From assembly GCF_022803015.1 (NCBI RefSeq), contig NZ_JAFKON010000002.1, forward strand, positions 491,313 through 555,312: a stretch of DNA of 64,000 nucleotides, given 5' to 3'. A program made the position numbers and the translations under genes. This document shows positions 1 through 8,973 of this stretch, in pieces; the first letter of the stretch is position 1, and each line of letters begins with the position of its first letter. The stretch is from Arthrobacter humicola. Lineage in GTDB: Bacteria > Actinomycetota > Actinomycetes > Actinomycetales > Micrococcaceae. A model generated the notes under the pieces. That model worked only from the letters and a program-made list of their open reading frames with translations, made no database searches and had not been told where the DNA came from.

Positions 1-92
1 TTTGGCAAGAGGGCATTTCCAGCCTCAGCGGACCTCGATAAGGCCCATCATCCCCAGGTCCCAGACCACCGGGGCGCCCGGCTTCCGCGGCG

Positions 93-1466
93 TCAGCTGA
101 TCAGCAGTCCCAGGGCCTCGGCCAGGTGGCCGACCTCGCGGACCGAGAAGCCCGCCGGAACCGGTCCGTGCCCGTTGGGGCTGGCCGGTACCACGGCATG
201 GGTGAAGCCGAGCCGGTGCGCCTCCTGGATGCGCTGGTTGATGCCGGGCACCGGGCGGACTTCGCCCGCCAGGCCCACCTCGCCGAAGGCTATGAGCCGC
301 TGGGGGAGCGGCTTCCTGGCCTTGGCCGAAGCCACCGCCAGGGCCACGGCGAGGTCCGTGGCGGGTTCGCTGAGCTTGACCCCGCCGACCGTTGCCACGT
401 ACGAGTCGTCCTTGTTCAGCAGGCAGCCGGCGCGCTGCTGCAGGACGGCCAGCAGCATCGCGACGCGCGAGCTGTCGAGCCCGCTGGTGGCGCGGCGGGG
501 CTGGGAGCTGGCACTCTCGGCGAGCAGCGCCTGCACCTCGGCCAGCAGCGGCCGGCGGCCCTCCAGCGTGACCGTGATGCAGGTTCCCGAAACGGGCTCC
601 TTGGTCCGGGAGACGAACAGCCCACTGGGATCGGCGAGGCCCTCGATGCCGTCCTCGTTCAGATCGAAGCAGCCGACGTCATCGGTGGGTCCGTAGCGGT
701 TCTTGACCGCGCGCAGCAGCCGCAGCCGCGAGTGCCGTTCGCCTTCGAACTGGCAGACGACGTCCACGAGGTGTTCCAGCAGCCGGGGCCCGGCGATGGA
801 GCCGTCCTTGGTCACGTGCCCGACCAGCAGCGTGGTCATGTTGCGGCGCTTGGCCGCGGCGATCAGGGACGCCGCCACCTCGCGCACCTGGGACACGCCG
901 CCGGCGCTGCCCTCGACGTCGGCGCTGCTGAGGGTCTGCACGGAGTCCACCACCAGCAGGCGTGGCTCCAGCTTCTCCACCTGCCCCAGGGCCTGCCCCA
1001 GGTCAGTTTCGGCAGACAGGTACAGGGATTCGGCGACGGCGTCGATCCGGTCCGCGCGGAGCTTGACCTGGGCCGCGGATTCCTCGCCGGTGATGTAGAG
1101 GACGTCCTGCGCCGTGCGGGCGAACTTGGCCGCAACGTCCAGCAGCAGCGTCGACTTGCCCACCCCGGGCTCGCCCGCCAGCAGGATCACGGCGCCTGGC
1201 ACCAGCCCGCCGCCGAGCACACGGTCGAGTTCATCCACGCCGGTGGGCAGGAACGCGGCGGTAGTGGCGTCGACGTCGGCGATCCGGCGGGCCGGTTCCA
1301 GGACCGTCGTGGCCGCCGTCGTCCGGGCGACGGCGGTGCCGGTCTCCTCCACGCTGCCCCACGCCTGGCACTCGCCGCAGCGGCCCACCCACTTGGCCGT
1401 CGTCCAGCCGCATTCGGCGCATTTATAGCCGGGCGCCTTCGGCCCCCGGGAAGTCTTCGTAGCCAT
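93..1466 (-). CDS. radA: DNA repair protein RadA (Sms)
   Basis: RadA is a RecA-like ATPase that promotes branch migration and processing of recombination intermediates in the cytoplasm. The 457-residue product shows all the hallmarks: an N-terminal C4 zinc finger (Cys16, Cys19, Cys30, Cys33), a Walker A loop GEPGVGKST at residues 98-106, the RadA-specific KNRYG motif at 255-259, and a C-terminal Lon-protease-like domain from about residue 285. The length is normal for the family. It reads leftwards, and the 92 bases beyond its stop contain no gene I can recognise. The identification is firm. Confidence 0.97.
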   Translation of the reverse strand: MATKTSRGPKAPGYKCAECGWTTAKWVGRCGECQAWGSVEETGTAVARTTAATTVLEPARRIADVDATTAAFLPTGVDELDRVLGGGLVPGAVILLAGEPGVGKSTLLLDVAAKFARTAQDVLYITGEESAAQVKLRADRIDAVAESLYLSAETDLGQALGQVEKLEPRLLVVDSVQTLSSADVEGSAGGVSQVREVAASLIAAAKRRNMTTLLVGHVTKDGSIAGPRLLEHLVDVVCQFEGERHSRLRLLRAVKNRYGPTDDVGCFDLNEDGIEGLADPSGLFVSRTKEPVSGTCITVTLEGRRPLLAEVQALLAESASSQPRRATSGLDSSRVAMLLAVLQQRAGCLLNKDDSYVATVGGVKLSEPATDLAVALAVASAKARKPLPQRLIAFGEVGLAGEVRPVPGINQRIQEAHRLGFTHAVVPASPNGHGPVPAGFSVREVGHLAEALGLLIS

Positions 1467-1545
1467 TGGTCCACACTATCGGGGGCCAGCGACAACAAGT
1501 GCGCCGGCGGCGGGGTCAGCAGGCCCGTGCCCCCAGCTGCAGCAG

Positions 1546-2673
1546 CTACAGCGGGGGCAGGATGTCCCGGGCTTCCTTGGAATCCAGCCCGGCGGCCTCG
1601 AGCAGGTCCACCATGAGCGGGCGGAACAACATGACCACCGTTTCGCCCTCCAGCCGCTGGACGTCCAGTATCCGCGGATGCAGCCGGCCTGCGATCTCCC
1701 GCAGCTCCGAGCGTGCTGTCCGCAGGTGGGCGCGGCGGGCGCCGTCGTGGACTTCCGCCAGGCCGAGCGAGAGCTCGTCGACGGCGGCGGCCGTCTCCTG
1801 CAGGACCTCGGCGATGTTCTGGGTGGCCTCGTCCGAGAGCGCCGCATGGTTGATGGCGCTGGTCAGTCGGCGCGCAAAGACCCGGCTGTTGCGCAGCGCG
1901 AGATCGATGTAGTCCAGCGACTGCTCCATCTGGTCCAGTTCGTCCCGGTGCCGCCGGTAGGCTGGGGCCAAGGTTGCCACTTCGCCGGAGGCACGCAGCG
2001 ACTGGCGCATGGCGTCGACGAGCGGCTGGCAGTTCCGGCCCCGGATGAGGGCGTGCCAGGCCTGGGTGGAATCGCTGTAGCTCAGCGCCGAGGCGCATTC
2101 CCGCAGCACCTCGGCGAGCTCGTGCAGGAGCTTCTTGACGTCGCTGCGGGGTTCACGCCGCGGATCCTTGGGAACGAGGACGGTCATCAGCAGCGCGAAC
2201 ACTCCGCCCACCACGGCGTCGATGCTGCGGGTGAACGGGCCCCCGATCGGTGCGGGCAGGAGCACCACGAGCACCGACTGCAGGCCCAGTTGCGTCGTGA
2301 AAATCGTCCCGCTGTCCAGGAACCTGGCCAGCAGGATGGAGAAAAGGAGCACGACGGCGGCCTGCCAGATTCCGGAGCCCAGCCAGTGCAGCAGCAGGTC
2401 TCCGACCACGATTCCGAGCGTGCAGCCCAAGCCCACCTCGATGACGCGGCGCAGCCGGGGGTCGCGGGAAAAACCGAGCGCAATAAGGGATGACGTGGCC
2501 GCAAACAACGGCCCGCTGTGACCCAGGACGTATTCTGCGAAAGCGTAAGCGCCCACGGCGCAAGTGGTCATCTGGATGGCCGGGCCCAGGGAGTTCCGGC
2601 TCCGGACAAAGCCGGTGCGGACCCGGCCGCGCAGGAATCGTGCGCTTGCGGAGAGTCCAGTCGCGGAGGCCAT
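1546..2673 (-). CDS. FUSC / aromatic acid exporter family membrane protein
   Basis: This is a predicted cytoplasmic-membrane protein of 375 residues from the FUSC/ArAE superfamily, whose characterised members export aromatic acids or similar organic anions. The N-terminal half has several closely spaced hydrophobic helices (starting near GPAIQMTTCAVGAYAF and including WQAAVVLLFSILLARFL). The C-terminal half is a charged helical soluble domain, the usual two-part layout. I start at ATG 2673 because GGAG lies just upstream (spacing is short, about 3 nt). A reading that begins at 2775 would add 34 residues rich in Arg/Ala and looks like upstream DNA. The substrate is unknown. The next gene, pstS, is divergent. 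Confidence 0.8.
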   Translation of the reverse strand: MASATGLSASARFLRGRVRTGFVRSRNSLGPAIQMTTCAVGAYAFAEYVLGHSGPLFAATSSLIALGFSRDPRLRRVIEVGLGCTLGIVVGDLLLHWLGSGIWQAAVVLLFSILLARFLDSGTIFTTQLGLQSVLVVLLPAPIGGPFTRSIDAVVGGVFALLMTVLVPKDPRREPRSDVKKLLHELAEVLRECASALSYSDSTQAWHALIRGRNCQPLVDAMRQSLRASGEVATLAPAYRRHRDELDQMEQSLDYIDLALRNSRVFARRLTSAINHAALSDEATQNIAEVLQETAAAVDELSLGLAEVHDGARRAHLRTARSELREIAGRLHPRILDVQRLEGETVVMLFRPLMVDLLEAAGLDSKEARDILPPL

Positions 2674-2812
2674 GCCCTCCAGTCTATTTGCTGCGCCGGG
2701 ACGGCCGGCACGGCAGGACACGGCACGGGCCGCGGGCACTGTGCGGCTGATACGACTGTGACGCACAGAACACAATGGCGGCCCGGCATATGTAAGCCAA
2801 TAGTCCCGCGTC

Positions 2813-2856
2813 GTTCACCGGCCGTTCACTTTGGTCCGCAATTCTCTTCACCTGGG
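2813..2856 (+). promoter_or_regulatory. PHO-box-like 11-bp direct repeats upstream of pstS
   Basis: Four consecutive 11-bp units read GTTCACCGGCC (2813-2823), GTTCACTTTGG (2824-2834), a degenerate unit (2835-2845) and CTTCACCTGGG (2846-2856). Three of them closely match the PhoP direct-repeat unit described in Streptomyces (GTTCA-rich, 11-bp period). The array lies 93 bp before the pstS start and points towards it. The repeats are seen directly. Binding by PhoP is inferred. Confidence 0.7.
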
Positions 2857-2948
2857 CCACTTACGGTCGGTAAAGGTACAAACCCGTACGCATCCCTGCG
2901 GGCCTTCTCCGGGCCCGGCACTCACAGCCCTGGAAGGGGTACAACTCA

Positions 2949-4070
2949 GTGAAGGCTCTCCGCTTCGGCCGCAACGCGGCTATCGCTGTAATCGCCGTCG
3001 GCGCACTTGCGCTGACCGCCTGCGGTTCGGACAACGCAACCAACACGGCCCAGACCGCCGCGCCGTCCGCCTCGGGTCCCGCGGTCACCGGCACCCTGAC
3101 CGGCATCGGTTCTTCCGCCCAGGGCGCAGCCATGGATGTCTGGAAGACCAACTTCGCTACCGCGAACCAGGGCGCAACTGTGCAGTACTCCCCGGACGGT
3201 TCCGGCGCCGGACGCAAGGCGATCCTCGACGGCTCGGCCCAGTTCGCCGGCTCCGATGCCTACCTCAAGGATGACGAACTCGCCAGCTCCAAGGAAAAGT
3301 GTGGTCCCGACGGGGCCATTGACATTCCGGTCTACATTTCCCCGATCGCCGTCGCCTTCAACGTCCCTGGCATCACGGACCTGAAGCTCGACGCCGCCAC
3401 CGTCGCAAAGATCTTCCGCGGCGAGGTCGCCAACTGGAATGACCCCGCCATCGCGGCCATGAACCCGGGCGTCCAGCTTCCGGACCTCAAGGTCACCCCG
3501 GTGAACCGCTCCGATGACTCGGGCACCACCACCAACTTCACCGACTACCTGTCCGCCGTAGCCCCCACCGTGTGGACCGACAAGGCAGCCGGCGTCTGGC
3601 CCGCCAGCCTGAAGGGCGAGAACGCCAAGGGCACCTCCGGCGTCGTCAAGACTGTCACCGACACCCCCGGCGCCGTGACCTACGCCGACGACTCCGCTGT
3701 CAGCGGCAAGCTCGGCACCGCGCAGATCAAGGTCGGCGACTCCTTCACAAAGATCTCCGCCGAGGCAGCTTCCAAGGCAGTCGACCAGGGCAAGCCGGTC
3801 GAGGGCCGCAACGCCAACGACCTCGCCATCAAGCTGGACCGCACCACCACGGCCGCGGGCGCCTACCCGATCGTCCTGGTGTCCTACCACATCGTCTGCA
3901 CCACCTACGACACGCAGGCCACCGCTGACCTGGTCAAGGCCTTCGTCAAGTACGCCGCCTCCGACGCGGGCCAGCAGGCCGCCGCCGACGCCGCCAAGTC
4001 GGCGCCGCTGTCCAAGACCCTCCAGGACAAGGCAATGGCTGCCGTCGACTCCGTCAAGGCCAAGGCCTAG
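2949..4070 (+). CDS. pstS: Phosphate ABC transporter substrate-binding lipoprotein PstS
   Basis: PstS captures inorganic phosphate outside the membrane and delivers it to PstCA. The 373-residue product begins with a lipoprotein signal (positive MKALRFGRN, hydrophobic core, lipobox LTAC with the lipidated Cys25). It carries the phosphate-binding stretch DDSGTTTNF typical of PstS. The start is GTG, supported by GGAAGGGG about 9 bases upstream. It is the first gene of the pstSCAB set and follows PHO-box-like repeats, so induction under phosphate limitation is likely. A perfect hairpin separates it from pstC. Confidence 0.97.
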   Translation: MKALRFGRNAAIAVIAVGALALTACGSDNATNTAQTAAPSASGPAVTGTLTGIGSSAQGAAMDVWKTNFATANQGATVQYSPDGSGAGRKAILDGSAQFAGSDAYLKDDELASSKEKCGPDGAIDIPVYISPIAVAFNVPGITDLKLDAATVAKIFRGEVANWNDPAIAAMNPGVQLPDLKVTPVNRSDDSGTTTNFTDYLSAVAPTVWTDKAAGVWPASLKGENAKGTSGVVKTVTDTPGAVTYADDSAVSGKLGTAQIKVGDSFTKISAEAASKAVDQGKPVEGRNANDLAIKLDRTTTAAGAYPIVLVSYHIVCTTYDTQATADLVKAFVKYAASDAGQQAAADAAKSAPLSKTLQDKAMAAVDSVKAKA

Positions 4071-4143
4071 GAATACGCTGCGCCGCGAGGCGAAGTGGAA
4101 AAGGGCATAGTGGAAACACGGGCCTGATCAAGGTTCCCTGCAT

Positions 4144-4172
4144 CATGGCGGCCGTCACCGGCGGCCGCCATG
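4144..4172 (+). terminator. Intercistronic hairpin between pstS and pstC
   Basis: An 11-bp perfect inverted repeat (CATGGCGGCCG at 4144-4154 and its complement at 4162-4172) closes a 7-nt loop, with no T-run after it. It sits 74 bp after the pstS stop. Such a structure could cap or partially terminate the pstS message so that binding protein is made in excess over the permease, a common pattern in ABC operons. The function is inferred. The ATG at 4170 lies inside its right arm, which argues against that ATG being the pstC start. Confidence 0.5.
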
Positions 4173-4280
4173 GAGCAGGGAACTGACGCGTTTGTTCCAT
4201 ACATCAAGATTTGCCGGGCACCGGCCGCGGAGGCCTCCGCACCCGGCGCCCGGATCCCATCCAAACCGAAGGACCGTGAA

Positions 4281-5213
4281 GTGACCACCACCTCCCTGAC
4301 CAAGTCCCGGGGCGCAGGCCACGCCGGTGACAAAGTCTTTTCCGCAGCCACCTTGGCAGCAGGGTGTTTGATCCTCGTCGTGCTCTTCGGCGTGGCACTG
4401 TTTCTCGTGATCCAGGCGCTCCCCGCCCTCGTGGCTCCGGCGGACAAGATCCAGGGCGGCGAAGGATTCTTCACCTACATCTGGCCGCTCGTCATCGGCA
4501 CCCTCATCGCCTCGGTGATCGCTCTCGTGATCGCGACGCCGATCGCGATCGGCGTCGCGCTGTTCATTTCGCACTTCGCGCCGCGCCAGCTCGCCTCCGG
4601 CCTGGGTTACGTGATTGACCTCCTCGCCGCCATCCCGTCCGTGGTCTACGGCGCCTGGGGCGTCGCGTTCCTGGCCAAGGAAATCTCGCCGTCGTACAAC
4701 TGGCTGGCCGAGAACATGGGCTGGCTGCCGATCTTCCAGGGCCCCGCCTCCGCCACCGGCAAGACCATCCTGACGGCCGGAATCGTGCTCGCCGTCATGG
4801 TCCTGCCGATCATCACCTCCCTGACCCGCGAAATCTTCCTGCAGACCCCCAAGCTGCACGAAGAGGCCGCGCTGGCGCTCGGGGCCACCCGCTGGGAGAT
4901 GATCCGGATGACCGTGCTGCCGTTCGGCCGGCCGGGAATCATCAGCGCCGTGATGCTGGGACTGGGCCGGGCCCTCGGCGAGACCATGGCCGTCGCGCTG
5001 GTGCTGTCCTCCGGAGCCCTGACCGCCAGCCTGATCCAGACCGGCAACCAGACCATCGCCGCCGAAATCGCCCTGAACTTCCCCGAGGCCAGCGGGATCA
5101 AGGTCAACACGCTGATCGCCGCGGGCCTGGTGCTGTTCGTCATTACCCTCGGAGTAAACATGATTGCCCGGGGAATCATCAGCCGGCACAAAGAATTCTC
5201 GGGAGCCAACTAA
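4281..5213 (+). CDS. pstC: Phosphate ABC transporter permease PstC
   Basis: PstC is one of the two membrane subunits of the high-affinity phosphate importer. From GTG 4281 (AAGGA about 8 nt upstream) it is 310 residues with six predicted membrane helices. The ABC-permease coupling loop near residue 200 reads EEAALALGATRWEMIR. An upstream ATG at 4170 would add 37 residues but falls in the hairpin and adds sequence that does not look like a PstC N-terminus. The stop is immediately followed by the pstA ATG, so the two genes are translated as a unit. Confidence 0.95.
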   Translation: MTTTSLTKSRGAGHAGDKVFSAATLAAGCLILVVLFGVALFLVIQALPALVAPADKIQGGEGFFTYIWPLVIGTLIASVIALVIATPIAIGVALFISHFAPRQLASGLGYVIDLLAAIPSVVYGAWGVAFLAKEISPSYNWLAENMGWLPIFQGPASATGKTILTAGIVLAVMVLPIITSLTREIFLQTPKLHEEAALALGATRWEMIRMTVLPFGRPGIISAVMLGLGRALGETMAVALVLSSGALTASLIQTGNQTIAAEIALNFPEASGIKVNTLIAAGLVLFVITLGVNMIARGIISRHKEFSGAN

Positions 5214-6323
5214 ATGACCTCCACCCTGACTCCGGTACGCAAGCGCTCGGCGCTGACCAGGGGCCAACTGCCCAAGGCCGCGCCGTACATCGTCCTGGCC
5301 GTTGCCTTGATCCTCGGCGCGGCGATCCTCGCGCTGATCGGCTTCAATGCCTTCGGCTGGGGCGTCGTCTCCGCCATCCTCTTCGCCGCCGGCCTGGTGG
5401 GCTGGAGCCTTGTTGTGGAAGGCGCCCGCAAAGCCAAGGACAAGCTGGCCACCTGCCTGGTTGTGGGGGCCTTCCTGGTTGCCCTGCTGCCCCTGTTCTC
5501 GGTGATCTGGACCGTACTGATCAATGGGCTCCCCGGGCTCCTGGATCCCGGTTTCCTCACCACCTCCATGAACGGGGTCACCGGCGCCTTCGACAACAAG
5601 ACGGTGGAGGAAGGCGCCCCCCTGCTGGGCGGCATCTACCACGCGCTCATGGGCACCTTGCTGATCACGGTGCTCGCCACCCTCATCTCGGTCCCCGTGG
5701 GCCTGCTGACCGCGATCTACCTCGTGGAATACGGCGAGGACCGCGCACTGGCCCGGGCCATCACCTTCTTCGTGGACGTCATGACCGGCATTCCCTCGAT
5801 TGTCGCAGGCCTGTTCGCCGCCGCCGCGTTCTTCGCGGTGGTCGGCCCGGGCACCAAGACCGGCGCCGTCGCCGCCGTCGCACTGTCGGTGCTGATGATC
5901 CCGGTGGTGGTCCGCTCCAGCGAGGAAATGCTCAAGATCGTGCCCAACGAACTCCGCGAGGCCGCCTACGCCCTCGGCGTCCGCAAGTGGCGGACCATCC
6001 TCAAGGTGGTCCTCCCGACGGCGATCTCCGGCATCGCGTCCGGCATCACCCTGGCGATCGCCCGCGTGATCGGCGAAACCGCGCCGATTCTGGTCACCGC
6101 CGGATTCGCGACCACCATCAACACCAACGTGTTCAGCGGCTGGATGGCCTCCCTGCCGACCTTCATCTACACCCAGATCCTGAACCCCACCTCGCCGTCG
6201 AACCCGGATCCGTCCTCCCAGCGGGCCTGGGGCGCGGCCCTGGTACTCATCATCCTGGTGATGCTGCTCAACCTCGGCGCCCGCCTGATTGCCCGCATCT
6301 TCGCCCCCAAGACAGGCCGCTAG
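5214..6323 (+). CDS. pstA: Phosphate ABC transporter permease PstA
   Basis: PstA is the second permease subunit and pairs with PstC. The product is 369 residues, longer than typical PstA (about 280-300) because of an N-terminal extension with two or three extra hydrophobic segments before the conserved core, a form common in actinobacteria. The coupling loop REAAYALGVRKWRTI is present near residue 250. The ATG directly abuts the pstC stop codon. The gene is followed 46 bp later by pstB. Confidence 0.95.
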   Translation: MTSTLTPVRKRSALTRGQLPKAAPYIVLAVALILGAAILALIGFNAFGWGVVSAILFAAGLVGWSLVVEGARKAKDKLATCLVVGAFLVALLPLFSVIWTVLINGLPGLLDPGFLTTSMNGVTGAFDNKTVEEGAPLLGGIYHALMGTLLITVLATLISVPVGLLTAIYLVEYGEDRALARAITFFVDVMTGIPSIVAGLFAAAAFFAVVGPGTKTGAVAAVALSVLMIPVVVRSSEEMLKIVPNELREAAYALGVRKWRTILKVVLPTAISGIASGITLAIARVIGETAPILVTAGFATTINTNVFSGWMASLPTFIYTQILNPTSPSNPDPSSQRAWGAALVLIILVMLLNLGARLIARIFAPKTGR

Positions 6324-6369
6324 GCCATCCGCGCCCGCCGCCCCTACCTCCAGCAAGTGAAGGAACACC

Positions 6370-7149
6370 ATGTCTAAGCGCATCGACGTCAAGGACCTGA
6401 ACGTCTACTACAGCAAATTCCTGGCCGTCGAAGGCGTCAACATCAACATCGACGCCAAGTCCGTCACGGCCTTCATCGGCCCCTCGGGTTGCGGCAAGTC
6501 CACCTTCCTGCGCACCCTGAACCGCATGCACGAGGTCATTCCCGGCGCGAGGGTTGAAGGCGAAGTGCTGCTGGACGGGGACAACCTGTACGGCCCCGGC
6601 GTCGACCCGGTCACCGTCCGGTCCCAGATCGGCATGGTGTTCCAGCGCCCCAACCCGTTCCCCACCATGTCCATCCGGGACAACGTGCTGGCCGGCGTGA
6701 AGCTGAACAACACGAAGATCTCCAAGGGCGAGGCCGATGTCCTGGTGGAGCGGTCCCTGCAGGGGGCCAACCTGTGGAACGAGGTCAAGGACCGCCTGGC
6801 CAAGCCCGGCTCCGGGCTGTCCGGCGGCCAGCAGCAGCGCCTGTGCATTGCGCGCGCGATTGCCGTTGAACCCCAGGTGATCCTCATGGACGAGCCCTGC
6901 TCCGCCCTGGACCCGATCTCGACGCTGGCCATTGAGGACCTCATCAACGAGCTCAAGGACCAGTACACGGTGGTGATCGTGACGCACAACATGCAGCAGG
7001 CGGCCCGCGTGTCGGACAAGACGGCCTTCTTCAACATTGCCGGCACCGGCAAGCCGGGCAAGCTGATCGAGTTCGGCGACACCCCCACGATCTTCAGCAA
7101 CCCGACCGAGAAGGCCACCGAGGACTACGTCTCCGGCCGCTTCGGATAA
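6370..7149 (+). CDS. pstB: Phosphate ABC transporter ATP-binding protein PstB
   Basis: PstB is the ATPase that powers PstCA. The 259-residue product has Walker [10 protein letters not shown] (residues 37-45), the ABC signature LSGGQ (150-154), Walker B with DEP (174-176) and a switch histidine in VTHNMQQ. GAAGGAA precedes the ATG. It is the last gene of the set; phoU, often next in other bacteria, is not here and is not elsewhere in the window. The following genes are on the opposite strand. Confidence 0.98.
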   Translation: MSKRIDVKDLNVYYSKFLAVEGVNINIDAKSVTAFIGPSGCGKSTFLRTLNRMHEVIPGARVEGEVLLDGDNLYGPGVDPVTVRSQIGMVFQRPNPFPTMSIRDNVLAGVKLNNTKISKGEADVLVERSLQGANLWNEVKDRLAKPGSGLSGGQQQRLCIARAIAVEPQVILMDEPCSALDPISTLAIEDLINELKDQYTVVIVTHNMQQAARVSDKTAFFNIAGTGKPGKLIEFGDTPTIFSNPTEKATEDYVSGRFG

Positions 7150-7157
7150 CCAGGCTG

Positions 7158-8174
7158 CTACAGGCCGGCCGCCGTCGAGAGCGCCAACTGCAGGACGAAC
7201 GCGGCGGCAGCGGTGACAACCGGGGTCGCTACCCAGAACACCAGGATGCGGATCACCAGCCGCCGGTCGGTGCCCGGGAAACACTGGTTGGCGCCGGCGC
7301 CAAGGGTTGCCGCCGTCACCGTGTGCGTCGTGGAGACGGGCCAGTGCAGCCCGATCGCGCCCACCAACAGCATCACCGCACTGTACATCTGCGCGACGAA
7401 TCCGCGCAGGGGATCGACCCGGGTCAGCCGGTAGCCGATGGTGTAGGAAATCCGCCACCCGCCCGCGAGGGTTCCCGCCGACAGCAAGACGGCCGTCAGC
7501 AGGGCCACCCACACCGGCACTGAACCGCCGTCGGAGAGCCCGGCCGCCAGCAGCGCCAGGATCACCACCGCGCTGGTGCGTTGGCCGTCCTGCAGCCCGT
7601 GCCCGAAGGCGACGGCGCCCGCGGCAATGGCCTGGGCCCGCCGGGAGCGGGTGTTGACGACATTGGGCGGCGTGTACCGGGCCGCCCAGCCCGCGGGCCA
7701 GACCAGCAGGAACGACCCCGCATAGGCGATCACCGGTGAGATCAGCAGCGGGAGCACCACCTGGGACAGGAGCGAGGCGTCAACGCCCATGACGGGGTTT
7801 CCGCCGACGGCGACGCTGGCGACCCCCGCCCCGGCGAGCCCGCCGACCAGGGCATGGGTGGAGGACGAGGGGATGCCGCGCCACCACAAGTAGACGCCCC
7901 ATAGGATGGCACTCAGCAGCGCGGCCAGCAGAATCGTCAGGCCGTTTGTGCCCGGCGGCAGCGACAGCCACGCCTGGCTGACGGCCAGAGCCAGGGCGGC
8001 GCTCAGCCCGGCACCGATGAAGTTGAACAGGCTGGCCAGAATCACCGCCACTGTTGGGGTCAGCGCGCGCGTCCGCACGGCCAGCGCCACCGACGAGGAC
8101 GCGTCCCTGAACCCGTTGAGGAATGCAAAGGCCCCGGCGCAGAGCAGCACCAGGGCAAGGAAGAAGAGCACCAC
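7158..8174 (-). CDS. pit: PiT-family (Pit) inorganic phosphate transporter, divergent signature
   Basis: This is a low-affinity phosphate (or metal-phosphate) permease of the PiT family: 338 residues, almost entirely hydrophobic, with the family's internal duplication. The two signature loops are recognisable but divergent: NGFRDASSS in the N-terminal half and FGHGLQDGQRTSA in the C-terminal half, in place of the usual HGANDxANxxG type. The aspartates are kept. I start at GTG 8174 (a second GTG follows at 8171) because AAGGA in the end of the preceding gene lies 8 nt upstream. Only one base separates it from the DUF47 stop, so they are co-transcribed. Confidence 0.85.
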   Translation of the reverse strand: MVLFFLALVLLCAGAFAFLNGFRDASSSVALAVRTRALTPTVAVILASLFNFIGAGLSAALALAVSQAWLSLPPGTNGLTILLAALLSAILWGVYLWWRGIPSSSTHALVGGLAGAGVASVAVGGNPVMGVDASLLSQVVLPLLISPVIAYAGSFLLVWPAGWAARYTPPNVVNTRSRRAQAIAAGAVAFGHGLQDGQRTSAVVILALLAAGLSDGGSVPVWVALLTAVLLSAGTLAGGWRISYTIGYRLTRVDPLRGFVAQMYSAVMLLVGAIGLHWPVSTTHTVTAATLGAGANQCFPGTDRRLVIRILVFWVATPVVTAAAAFVLQLALSTAAGL

Positions 8175-8175
8175 G

Positions 8176-8793
8176 TCAGGATTCCTTGACGATGATGCTG
8201 CCCACCTGGGTGGCGATCCGGCGCATGTCCTTCGTGACTTCCACGAGCTGGTTCGCGACATCGCGGTTGCGCGCGTACTGCATGGCCTTCATCTCGTGGA
8301 GCATGTCCGCGACCCAGACCCGGTGCGTGCGCTCGGCACGCTTGGCCAGGCGCAGGATCTCGATCCAGTAGTCCTCGAGGTCGTCCAGATTGTTCAGCCG
8401 CCGCATCGCATCGACCGTTAGTTCGGCCTGGCGGCTGATGATTTCCAGCTGGTCGGCGGCCCGTCTGGGCAGCCGTTCGAGCTTGTAAAGGGAGACGAGC
8501 TCGGCGGCGGCGTCGAGCTTCTCCATGGCCTCGTTGAGGAACCGGGACAGCGTGTACATGTCCTCGCGCGGCAGCGGGTTCACGAAGCTGGTGCGCATGT
8601 GGGTCAGGAGGGCAAAGTGCAGCTCCGCGGATTTGGCCTCGTGGTTGTGCATGTCCTCCACCAGCCGGGCATGCTCGCTGGCCGGGGCGCCGAGGATCTC
8701 GGAGAGCGTTCCGGTCCCCAGCACGATCTGGCGCGCCATTTGGGAGAGCAGGTTCAGTCCGGCGGACTCCTGGGGGAACAGGCGCAGCTTCAC
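8176..8793 (-). CDS. DUF47 (PhoU-like) Pit accessory protein
   Basis: This 205-residue, all-helical soluble protein belongs to the DUF47 family, distant relatives of PhoU that are almost always encoded with a PiT transporter and modulate it. Typical elements are the N-terminal MKLRLFPQE, repeated Glu/Asp-x-Glu metal-binding-like positions and LVEVTKDMRRIATQVG near the end. It is the first gene of a two-gene unit with the Pit transporter (1-bp gap), and the Pit start uses ribosome-binding sequence inside its last codons. A PHO-box-like repeat lies about 135 bp upstream. Confidence 0.9.
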   Translation of the reverse strand: MKLRLFPQESAGLNLLSQMARQIVLGTGTLSEILGAPASEHARLVEDMHNHEAKSAELHFALLTHMRTSFVNPLPREDMYTLSRFLNEAMEKLDAAAELVSLYKLERLPRRAADQLEIISRQAELTVDAMRRLNNLDDLEDYWIEILRLAKRAERTHRVWVADMLHEMKAMQYARNRDVANQLVEVTKDMRRIATQVGSIIVKES

Positions 8794-8927
8794 GTGGTGT
8801 CACCGGTCTTCCGGGAGGGGGTTCGCGGGTGGAGTCGGCCGGCCGTGTGACTTGACGGTGACCAGTGCATACGCATCACTTTACCGTCCGCGGCGGGTCC
8901 GGCCCGGCCCGACGCGGCGTGTGACGG

Positions 8928-8949
8928 CGCAGGTGAAAACCGGGCGAAC
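8928..8949 (-). promoter_or_regulatory. PHO-box-like direct repeat upstream of DUF47-pit
   Basis: On the minus strand, two adjacent 11-bp units read GTTCGCCCGGT (8949-8939) and TTTCACCTGCG (8938-8928). They resemble the repeats in front of pstS and point towards the DUF47-pit unit, whose start is 135 bp downstream. This suggests PhoP control of both phosphate uptake systems. With only two units the match is weaker than at pstS. Confidence 0.45.
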
Positions 8950-8973
8950 ATCAGGGTAAGAAGGCATGAAAAT

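Noticed and set aside
1..92. Short minus-strand frame ending at 25 (…WDLGMMGLIEVR)
   Set aside because: Only about 14-24 codons are visible without a start signal; it overlaps the radA end and cannot be supported as a gene.
4155..6392. Long minus-strand open frame opposite pstC and pstA (745 codons)
   Set aside because: Composition is Gly/Asp/Gln/His-rich shadow sequence, it has no family features, and it lies antisense to two certain genes. Similar frames opposite fruA, narG and the nitrate operon are rejected for the same reason.
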